Positions 26,577-32,932 of a stretch of 64,000 bases of DNA are shown in pieces. The notes under the pieces were generated by a model. The model did not search any database, was not told where the DNA came from, and was given only the letters and a program-made list of their open reading frames with translations. This DNA is from Glycomyces amatae (lineage in GTDB: Bacteria; Actinomycetota; Actinomycetes; Mycobacteriales; Micromonosporaceae). The translations under genes were made by a program, and so were the position numbers. Where the stretch lies: positions 393,386 through 457,385 of the forward strand of contig NZ_JAJLQZ010000003.1 in the NCBI RefSeq assembly GCF_020991375.1, given 5' to 3'. Numbering within the stretch: position 1 is the stretch's first letter; every line of letters begins with the position of its first letter.

Positions 26577-27248
26577 TTGCGCATCCTGCTGGTCGAGGAC
26601 GACCGGGACCTGGGCCCGGTCCTGGCGCTGGGGCTGCGCAACGAGGCCTACGCGGTCGACCTCGCGACGACCTGCGCCGAGGCCGAGGAGCTCCTGTGCT
26701 GCAACGACTTCGACGTCGCCTGCCTGGACCTGGGCCTGCCGGACGGCGACGGCCTCGACCTCGTGCGGCGCCTCGGCGCCGACCCGGCGCTGCGGCGCCC
26801 CCGCCGCCTCCTGGTGCTCACCGCCCGCGACGCCGTGGAGGACCGGGTCGCCGGGCTCGACGCCGGGGCGGACGACTACCTGGTCAAGCCGTTCAGCTTC
26901 CGGGAGCTGGCGGCGCGGCTGCGGGCCCTGGCCCGGCGCGCCGACGCCGCCGGGGCCGTGGTCGAGGTCGGCGACCTGCGCCTGGACACCGCCGCGCACC
27001 GGGCCTGGCGCGCGGGGCGCGAACTGCGCCTGACACCGAGGGAGTTCTCCATGCTGCGGTACTTCATGCACCATCCGGGGCGGACGATCACCGCCGAGGA
27101 CCTGCTCGAGCACGTCTGGGACGCGCAGGCCGACCCGTTCACCGCCTCGGTGCGGGTCATCCTGAGCCGCCTGCGCCGCAAGCTCGGCGAGCCCGGGCCC
27201 GTCGAGACGGTGACCGGCGTCGGCTACCGGCTGCGGGAGGCGCCGTGA
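26577..27248 (+). CDS. OmpR-family response regulator
   Basis: A 223-residue regulator. The receiver domain has the acidic pair in LLVEDDRDLG, the phosphoacceptor in CLDLGLPDGDG, the Thr in VLTARD and the Lys in DYLVKPFSFREL. The C-terminal winged helix shows LRLTPREFSMLRYFMHHPGR and ASVRVILSRLRRKLGEPGPV. I prefer the TTG at 26577: the GGAGGAGGG before it is an ideal ribosome site with 6-7 bases spacing, whereas the ATG at 26562 has no such site and lies only 2 bases after the hydrolase stop. The gene overlaps the kinase gene by GTGA. Confidence 0.9.
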   Translation: MRILLVEDDRDLGPVLALGLRNEAYAVDLATTCAEAEELLCCNDFDVACLDLGLPDGDGLDLVRRLGADPALRRPRRLLVLTARDAVEDRVAGLDAGADDYLVKPFSFRELAARLRALARRADAAGAVVEVGDLRLDTAAHRAWRAGRELRLTPREFSMLRYFMHHPGRTITAEDLLEHVWDAQADPFTASVRVILSRLRRKLGEPGPVETVTGVGYRLREAP

Positions 27249-28321
27249 CCGGCGCGCTCCAGTCCCTGCGGGTCCGCTTGGCGCTCACCGGGTTCCTCGC
27301 GGTCTACCTGCCCGTGGTGCTGCTGTTCGCGGTCACCGCGATCGACGAGCGGCAGGTGACCGAGACCGGCCCGGACGGTGTGTCCCGCACCGTCACCGAC
27401 ACCGGCGTGGCCCCGACCGGCTGGACGGTCCTCACCGTGGTGGTCCTGCTGCCGGTCGCGGCCGGGCTCGCGTGGTGGTGGTCGGGGCGGGCGGTGCGCC
27501 CGTTCGAGCGGGTCCGCGCCGCCGCCGAGCGGATCGAGGCCTCGGACCTGGGGCTGCGGGTCGGCCCGGCGCAGGGCACGACCGAGGCGCGGGGCCTGGC
27601 GGCCGCGTTCGACGCGATGCTCGACCGGTTGGAGCGCTCGGCGCGGGTGCAGCGCAGGCTGGTCGAGGAGACCAGCCACGAGCTGCGGACGCCGCTGGCG
27701 GTCCTCATCACCGGCGCGGAGGTGCTGCTGGCCCATCCCGAGCCGACCCTGGAGCTGTACCGGGAGGGTCTGGAGCGCAGCCGGGACGCGGCCGAGCGGC
27801 TGCGGGGCACCGTGGGCGAGCTGCTGGTGGACGCGCGGGGCCGGGCCCGGGTGATCGACCGGCGCGCGACCGACGTGGCGGCGCTGGCGCGCGCGGTGGT
27901 CGCGGAGATCGAGGCGGCCGCGGCGGCCCGCTCGGTCGCGGTGCGCCTCGGCGGCGCGGCGAGCGCGGAGGCGCCGGTGGACGGGCCGAGCGTGCGGCGG
28001 GCGATCGCGAACCTGGTGGGGAACGCCGTCAAGCACGCGCCGGCGGGGACGGCCGTGGAGGTCGCGGTGACGCGCGGGGCCGGGGCGGTCGAGGTGGTGG
28101 TGTCCGACGAGGGGCCGGGGATTCCCGCAGCGGAGCGCGAGCGGGTCTTCGAGCGGTTCTGGCGCGGCGAGGTCGCGCCGGGCACGGGGCTGGGGCTGCC
28201 GATCGCCCGGCAGATCGCGCAGGCGCACGGCGGCGAGGTGGTGCTGCTGGACTCGATGCGCGGGTGCCGGTTCCGGCTGTCCCTGCCGGACGGCTCCGCG
28301 GGTCCGGACCATGCCGGTTAG
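27245..28321 (+). CDS. sensor histidine kinase
   Basis: A 358-residue membrane kinase with two membrane helices (about residues 10-30 and 58-80) around a short ~28-residue extracytoplasmic segment. A HAMP-like linker follows, then the H-box EETSHELRTPLAVL, the N-box NLVGNAVKHAPAG, and ATP-lid glycine boxes DEGPGIP and GTGLGLPIARQIAQAHGG. The small sensor loop suggests sensing in or near the membrane, perhaps with help from the lipoprotein encoded first in the operon. It starts at GTG 27245 within the end of the regulator gene. Confidence 0.92.
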   Translation: MTGALQSLRVRLALTGFLAVYLPVVLLFAVTAIDERQVTETGPDGVSRTVTDTGVAPTGWTVLTVVVLLPVAAGLAWWWSGRAVRPFERVRAAAERIEASDLGLRVGPAQGTTEARGLAAAFDAMLDRLERSARVQRRLVEETSHELRTPLAVLITGAEVLLAHPEPTLELYREGLERSRDAAERLRGTVGELLVDARGRARVIDRRATDVAALARAVVAEIEAAAAARSVAVRLGGAASAEAPVDGPSVRRAIANLVGNAVKHAPAGTAVEVAVTRGAGAVEVVVSDEGPGIPAAERERVFERFWRGEVAPGTGLGLPIARQIAQAHGGEVVLLDSMRGCRFRLSLPDGSAGPDHAG

Positions 28322-28485
28322 GGGCGATGCCGTTCAGTCGGGCGAGTCGGCCTTCGGTCGGTGTTCAGGCGCTCGGCGACGAAGGGGCGAGGTATCGGCG
28401 GGGGTGGGTCGCCGAAGCCGGGCTGGTCGGCGGCCGGTGCTCGAACAGTCGGCGACGGTGCCGTGGAGGCTGGCGCGGGGCGGGT

Positions 28486-28767
28486 TCATGCCTGGTGTTC
28501 AGGCGGCGGCGGTGTGGTGGCGGGGCCGGGGTGGCCTGCCGGGGCCGGGCGGGTCCTCGCTGCGGCGGCTCGGCCGGTCGTCGGTGGTGCGGTGGAGTTG
28601 CTGCCGGTCGTCGCTGCGGTGGCGGTGGTGTCGGTGGCTGCCGGGTTCGACCAGGCGGCCTGCCGCCGGGCGGCCTGGCGCGCGGTGCGTGCCGCAGGAG
28701 TCGCGGCGCAAGGCATCGTCGTCGTGGTCGTCGTGGTCGTCGTGGTCGTCGTGGTCGTCGTGGTCAT
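28486..28767 (-). CDS. small Thr/Ala/Pro-rich hypothetical protein with 16-threonine run
   Basis: A 93-residue open frame whose second to seventeenth residues are all threonine, followed by a low-complexity Ala/Thr/Pro/Arg sequence (MPCAATPAARTARQAARRQA, then STAPPTTGRAAAARTRPAPA). I recognise no family, signal peptide or membrane helix. Support is a near-perfect ribosome site (AAGGAGGTG, 28776-28784 read on the minus strand) 8 bases before the ATG and codons rich in G/C at position 3. Against it are the extreme composition and lack of neighbours. The threonine run is coded by a 9-base repeat that could change length. Confidence 0.45.
   Translation of the reverse strand: MTTTTTTTTTTTTTTTTMPCAATPAARTARQAARRQAAWSNPAATDTTATAATTGSNSTAPPTTGRAAAARTRPAPAGHPGPATTPPPPEHQA
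28717..28764 (-). repeat. 9-base tandem repeat coding poly-threonine
   Basis: On the minus strand the unit ACCACGACG is repeated about five times with no interruption, giving 16 Thr codons. Being a multiple of three, changes in copy number would keep the reading frame. Confidence 0.85.
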
Positions 28768-28775
28768 GGTGGGTT

Positions 28776-28784
28776 CACCTCCTT
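28776..28784 (-). promoter_or_regulatory. strong ribosome-binding site for the poly-Thr protein
   Basis: AAGGAGGTG on the minus strand, 8 bases before the ATG at 28767, is complementary to the 16S 3' end over nine bases. It is the strongest such site I saw in the window and the main reason to believe the downstream frame is translated. Confidence 0.7.
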
Positions 28785-29676
28785 CCAAAGGCGTGGTCGC
28801 GTCCTGGCGGATACGCGGTGATGGTCGCGATGGTGATCGCCTCGCCTGGCGGCGCCGCCTCGCAGCGGGCTCTCGCGGCCGGGTCTCGCATCGCCGTCGA
28901 GTAGCCGCCGCCGTGCGGCCATGGCCTGCCGGTCCCGCCGGTCCTGCCTGGCGTGTGGACCTGCCGGGCCTGTCGGGTCTTCCCCTCCTGTCCTGTCGGT
29001 GGTGGTCGGGGGGTGTGCTGGATACGCCTGGGGGTGTGTGCGGGACTCCGACTGTGCTGGCCGGCGGTACCTCCTCAAGGAGGCCGCACTCCCGTCACAT
29101 GCCCGTAGACCGCGGTGACGGTGGTACCAGCGCAGGACCGGAACGCGGGACAAACAACCCCCGTCCTAGCTGCGAGGGCGGCCCCGACACCAGTGGGCGG
29201 TACGAGCGGCCAGAGGCTGTCGTAGTCTGCATTAAATGAACACATCTCGTTCGCTTGCACTGATTCCGTAACCCTGTACGTACCACCAATCATCCCCCCG
29301 ATAGCCCCACCCCGGCAACACCCACACGGGTAGAGAACCCTCACGTTTCCACCGGTGCCCCTGTCCCGCAACAACACCGACCACCGGATCCACAATGGCG
29401 CCCCGCCCGCCCGACCCTCCACTACCTCGGGCCCGCCAGCCGTCCCCAGCCCCGCGCACACCGCTTCGTCGCCGCCGCCCTGACCGCTACCCCGGCGCCA
29501 CCGGCAACCGAGCCACCCACCCCGGCGCCACCCCACCCCTCCATCGCCGCCGCCCTCAGCTCGAACCCCGCAGCCCGCCCCCGCGCACCCACATCAATCC
29601 GGCACGCGCCTTCTCGCCGCCTGAAGCCGACCCCGGCTCCCTACCGGCACCGACGCCTTGACCAACCGCGTTCCGG
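28785..29676. other. 0.9 kb stretch without a convincing gene
   Basis: Open frames here lack normal codon bias or family features. The stretch holds a hairpin (CCTCC-TCAA-GGAGG, 29070-29083), a T-box-like motif (29117-29167), an AT-richer island (about 29220-29300, a possible minus-strand promoter for the poly-Thr gene) and a strongly C-rich plus strand from about 29280 to 29640. Confidence 0.6.
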
Positions 29677-29925
29677 TCAGGTGGTGCCGCGCTCCCGTTC
29701 GTCCTGTTCGCGGATGAGCGCTTCGGCGCGGGCGCGTTCGGCGTCCGCTTCGGCCTCGCGCCTGACCCGTTCGGAGGTGAGCCGCTCGTATTCGGCGCGC
29801 TGCTCGTCGGTGAGCGCGGCGAGCGCCTCGGCCCGCTCCTGGCGCCGCCGGCGCCGCCAGGAGGGCAGCGCGGCGGCGGCGAGGACCGCGAGGACCGCGC
29901 CCGCCGCGGCGAAGAACCAGGTCAC
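29677..29925 (-). CDS. small membrane protein with charged coiled-coil tail, last gene of ESX-associated operon
   Basis: An 82-residue protein: one N-terminal membrane helix (TWFFAAAGAVLAVLAAAALP, residues 2-21), an Arg patch (SWRRRRRQE), and a highly charged helical tail (LTDEQRAEYERLTSERVRRE and onward) likely to form a coiled coil in the cytoplasm. The GTG start at 29925 overlaps the stop of the upstream gene (GTGA), so the two are translationally coupled. I know no family. Its position suggests a membrane-anchored partner of the ESX-type proteins. Confidence 0.7.
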   Translation of the reverse strand: MTWFFAAAGAVLAVLAAAALPSWRRRRRQERAEALAALTDEQRAEYERLTSERVRREAEADAERARAEALIREQDERERGTT

Positions 29926-30944
29926 GGGCCGCCGTTGGCTTCCCGCTCGGCCTGCATCCGGCTGTACTCGTTCTCCCCCGCCGCCACGGAGTTGCCGGTG
30001 TACTTCACGGTCTTCATCGTGTCGATGGGGTTCTTCCAGCTGTTCTTGAGCGGGTCCCACGACCGCAGGAGCGGCCCGTCGGAGAGGTTGTCCAGGCGCC
30101 TCGCCCCGCTCGCGGCCTTGTCCCCGGCGCCCATCAGGACCTTCCCGCCGCCCTTGAGGAGCTGGTCGGTGGCGCCGTCGAGGGCCTTCTTGAGGCCGGT
30201 GGAGCCGGTGCCGAACTTGCGGAGGGAGACGACCCAGCGGCCGAGCTTCGTCATGAGCTCCCCGAGCTTGCGGACCATGTCCCCGAAGACGCCGACGGCC
30301 TTGGAGACGACCCGGGCGACGGCGGCCGCCGCGGTGGCGCCGAAGGTGAACCCGGCGGTGGCGAGGGCGCTGAGGATCCACATGATCGCCTCGGCGATGA
30401 AGTTGGAGATGATCTCGAGGAACATGGTGCGCGTGATGCCGATGAGGACGCCCGCGCCCGTGATGAGGTTCGCGGTCCACTCGGCGCCGCCGGCGGCGCC
30501 GTCGATCACCTCGCCGAAGGCGGCGGCGCTCTGGCGGTAGGCCTCGGCGTCGGCGCCGTCCCAGTCGGTGGCGGACTGGAGTTCGGTGGTCCATCCGGTG
30601 GCGGCGTCGTGGAGGGCCATGGCGATGTTGTTCCAGGTCGTCGCCAGGGCTTTGATGGCCTGGGGGTCCCCGGCGAGCCAGTCGAGGGGTTCGCGCAGGA
30701 ACGCGATGTGCTCGAACAGCCAGGAGACGCCCGCCTGCACGAGGTGCTTGAAGGGGTTGGAGATGAACGAGAGCGCGTCGAGGCCGAGGGAGAAGGTGGA
30801 GGAGGCGATGTCGCCGACGTCCACCTTGCCCTGGGTGATGACCTGGCCGTAGGACTGGCCGGCCTTGTAGACGCCGTAGAAGATCTTGGCGCTCTGGGGC
30901 ATCGGCGTGGGTTCTTCGGCGGCGATGAGGGGGTTGGCGTTCAC
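29922..30944 (-). CDS. WXG100/PPE-like ESX-associated protein
   Basis: A 340-residue protein with a helical WXG100-like region: TWNNIAMALHDAATGWTTEL (about residues 104-123), then ATDWDGADAEAYRQSAAAFG (about 125-144), where WDG precedes the usual (D/E)AxAYR pattern of actinobacterial ESX substrates. A hydrophobic helical segment follows (about 158-215, LITGAGVLIGITRTMFLEII and onward), then a basic helical tail. Such long WXG-type proteins are often toxin carriers or structural substrates of type VII secretion. The ATG start overlaps the upstream gene by ATGA. No toxin domain is recognised in its C-terminus. Confidence 0.72.
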   Translation of the reverse strand: MNANPLIAAEEPTPMPQSAKIFYGVYKAGQSYGQVITQGKVDVGDIASSTFSLGLDALSFISNPFKHLVQAGVSWLFEHIAFLREPLDWLAGDPQAIKALATTWNNIAMALHDAATGWTTELQSATDWDGADAEAYRQSAAAFGEVIDGAAGGAEWTANLITGAGVLIGITRTMFLEIISNFIAEAIMWILSALATAGFTFGATAAAAVARVVSKAVGVFGDMVRKLGELMTKLGRWVVSLRKFGTGSTGLKKALDGATDQLLKGGGKVLMGAGDKAASGARRLDNLSDGPLLRSWDPLKNSWKNPIDTMKTVKYTGNSVAAGENEYSRMQAEREANGGP

Positions 30945-31261
30945 GTGCCGAGCTCCTTGAGCAGTGCGTCGAAGACGGCGGCGACCTCTTCGTCGTCGGT
31001 CTGGTACCGGGTCGCGGTCTGGTTGAGCGCGGTCGCGAAGCCGTTGCCGAGGTCGTCGATCGCGTCGAGGGTCTCGGAGCCGTCGTCGAGGAACAGGTCC
31101 AGGGCGGGCGGGATGAGCTGGGCGAAGACGATGCCGTAGGCGTTCTCGTCGCCGAGGCGGACCTGCTTGGCGGCGTCGGCGGCCTGGACGACGATCGGCA
31201 TGGGGCCGTTGACGAGCCGGTTCGCGTGGTCGCGCAGCTGCTGGGGGTCTACCTGGGGCAT
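30941..31261 (-). CDS. EspC/WXG100-like ESX-associated protein
   Basis: A 106-residue, mostly helical protein: VDPQQLRDHANRLVNGPMPI at the start and TALNQTATRYQTDDEEVAAV at the end (about residues 77-96). The latter is like the C-terminal helix of EspC/DUF2580 proteins, which carry the YxxxD/E secretion signal of type VII substrates: here Y86-QTD-D. The start (ATG 31261) shares one base with the stop of the YbaB-type gene and its stop overlaps the next gene by ATGA. The order YbaB, EspC-like, WXG-like recurs near ESX loci. Confidence 0.72.
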   Translation of the reverse strand: MPQVDPQQLRDHANRLVNGPMPIVVQAADAAKQVRLGDENAYGIVFAQLIPPALDLFLDDGSETLDAIDDLGNGFATALNQTATRYQTDDEEVAAVFDALLKELGT

Positions 31262-31614
31262 CAGGGCTCCCGGTGCGGCTGGGTGAAGCCGTTGATGACG
31301 CCCATGGCCTCGGAGTCGGCGCCGAGGAGGCCGGACATGATCTGGGCGGTCTTCTGACTCGACTCCTCGACGGCCTGCCGGTAGGTGGCGAGGACGAGGT
31401 CGGTGAGGCCGTTGGCGGACATGCCGCGGAACTGCGGGGAGAAGCGGAGGTCCGTGAGGGCGCCGCCGGCGTTCACGGTGACGGTGACGGTCTCGTCGTC
31501 GCTGGCGGCGGTGGTCTCGGAGGCGGCCAGGAGCTGCTCGGCGTGTCCGGCCTGCTCCTGGATCTGGGCCACCCGGGCGTCCAGGTCCTGCATGATCTCT
31601 TCAGGAGTGCGCAT
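31261..31614 (-). CDS. YbaB/EbfC-family protein, first gene of ESX-associated operon
   Basis: A 117-residue protein of the YbaB/EbfC fold: TPEEIMQDLDARVAQIQEQA forms the N-terminal helix, then ETVTVTVNAGGALTDLRFSP (about residues 40-59), then GLTDLVLATYRQAVEESSQK. In mycobacteria the ESX-linked EspL is of this class and stabilises ESX substrates. The ATG at 31614 follows a GAAGGG ribosome site at normal spacing. It heads a four-gene operon whose every junction overlaps (TGATG, ATGA, GTGA), suggesting fixed stoichiometry. Confidence 0.8.
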   Translation of the reverse strand: MRTPEEIMQDLDARVAQIQEQAGHAEQLLAASETTAASDDETVTVTVNAGGALTDLRFSPQFRGMSANGLTDLVLATYRQAVEESSQKTAQIMSGLLGADSEAMGVINGFTQPHREP

Positions 31615-31739
31615 CGTCGCCCTTCGCTGTAGCGCTCGCATACTGAGCTTGATGGTGAGAACCCAAGCTAGGCAACGAGAGTGAACTTGCGATGGCACGA
31701 TCTTGAACGGACCGGGACCGGCGGGGCACCGTTTCGGCC

Positions 31740-32744
31740 TCAGGCGCGGCGCAGTTCGGCCAGGAGCTCGGGGCCGGTCCAGTCGCGGCGGCCGCCCTGC
31801 TCGGCGGCGTGGACGAGGGCGGTGAGGCGCTCGTTGACGGGTGCGGCGAGGCCGTGCTCGGCGGCGAGGGCGGCGATCTCGCCGTTGAGGTAGTCCACTT
31901 CGGTGGGGCGCCCGGCCTCGAGGTCGTCCCAGGTGGAGGAGCGGGCGAGCGGGTCGATGGCGAGCATCTTGGCGGCGGCGCGGGTGAACACGGCGTCGGG
32001 CAGGCCGAGCAGGAGCGGCAGGAGCCGCGAGTCGACCCCGGCGGTCTTGGCGGGCGCGATCCCGGCGGCCTTGTAGGCGGCGAGGGCCTCGCGCTGGGCG
32101 AGGGCGAGGCAGCGGCGGAAGACCCGTTGCGACAGCTGGGTCCTGAGCGGCTGGCCCGAGAGGGCGTTGAGGGGGTTGTTGAGGTTGAGGAGGAGTTTCG
32201 CGGCCTGGACGCCGGTGAGGTCGGCGTGGCGCGCGAGCGGGAGTCCGGCCCGGTCGAAGCGCTCGGCGGCGGCGTCGAGCGCGGGGTCGTCCTGGACTTC
32301 GAGGCCGCCGTCGGTGCCGCGGTGGAAGCGGCCCGGGCCGGTGCGGACGACGTTGAAGGCGACCATCCCGGCCAGGACGGCGGCCTCGGGGAGCTTCTCG
32401 CGCAGGACGGCGGCGTTGCGCAGGCCGTTCTGGAGGCTGACGACGACCGCGCCGGGCCGCAGGTGCGCGGCGAGCTGGTCGGCCGCATCGGCGGTGGCCG
32501 CGGACTTGACGGTGACGAGCACGAGGTCGGCTTCGGCGGCGGCCGCGGCGGCGTCGGGGCCGGTCTCGTAGCGGGGCGCGTCGACGCGCCGTTCGGCGCC
32601 GCGCAGGTCGGTGAGGGTGAGGCCGTGGGCGGCGATCTCGTCGGCCAGGCGCCGGCGGCCGACGAAGGCGACCTCGGCGCCGGCGGCGGCCAGGCGCCCG
32701 CCGACGTAGCAGCCGATGCTCCCGGCGCCGTACACGCAGATCAT
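31740..32744 (-). CDS. panE: 2-dehydropantoate 2-reductase (ketopantoate reductase) family
   Basis: A 334-residue NADPH-dependent reductase of the ApbA/PanE family. The Rossmann motif MICVYGAGSIGCYVGGRLAA starts at residue 1. VLVTVKSAATADAADQLAAH contains the conserved Lys (about residue 79), and GVQAAKLLLNLNNPLNALSG (about 179-198) the family Lys-Asn-Asn signature. The C-terminal AKMLAIDPLARSSTWDDLEA with PTEVDYLNGEI is standard. It would reduce ketopantoate to pantoate for coenzyme A, though paralogues with other substrates are common. It lies upstream of the ESX operon on the same strand with a 125-base gap that probably holds the operon promoter. Confidence 0.88.
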   Translation of the reverse strand: MICVYGAGSIGCYVGGRLAAAGAEVAFVGRRRLADEIAAHGLTLTDLRGAERRVDAPRYETGPDAAAAAAEADLVLVTVKSAATADAADQLAAHLRPGAVVVSLQNGLRNAAVLREKLPEAAVLAGMVAFNVVRTGPGRFHRGTDGGLEVQDDPALDAAAERFDRAGLPLARHADLTGVQAAKLLLNLNNPLNALSGQPLRTQLSQRVFRRCLALAQREALAAYKAAGIAPAKTAGVDSRLLPLLLGLPDAVFTRAAAKMLAIDPLARSSTWDDLEAGRPTEVDYLNGEIAALAAEHGLAAPVNERLTALVHAAEQGGRRDWTGPELLAELRRA

Positions 32745-32831
32745 CTCCGGATGCTACCGCCCTGCGGCGCAACGCGGGACGGCCCGCGCGGTCCGCCGGG
32801 GCGCCCGTCGTGCGCGGATTCGCCGCGGCGG

Positions 32832-32864
32832 GTTCATTCGTCGTTCAAGATGGGGTCATGGGAT
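32832..32864 (+). promoter_or_regulatory. PHO box upstream of 5'-nucleotidase gene
   Basis: Three adjoining 11-base direct repeat units, GTTCATTCGTC, GTTCAAGATGG and GGTCATGGGAT, follow the Streptomyces PhoP pattern of 11-base repeats starting G(T/G)TCA. They end 68 bases before the 5'-nucleotidase ATG. This predicts PhoRP-dependent induction under phosphate limitation. Confidence 0.78.
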
Positions 32865-32932
32865 GACACCCGAGGTCAGGTGCAATACTCCAGACATCCC
32901 TCGCATTTTCCCCGAGCAAGGAGCTCCTTCAT

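Noticed and set aside
28764..29153. Minus-strand frame that would overlap the poly-Thr gene by ATGA
   Set aside because: Composition is not protein-like (Arg/His-rich, no hydrophobic core), and there is no ribosome site at its start.
29075..29536. Gly/Trp-rich minus-strand frame
   Set aside because: No codon-position bias and no family; it spans the AT-richer island and the T-box-like motif.
29395..29661. Pro/Arg-rich plus-strand frame in the C-rich block
   Set aside because: It follows from base skew: Pro, Arg and His codons dominate, there is no family and no ribosome site.
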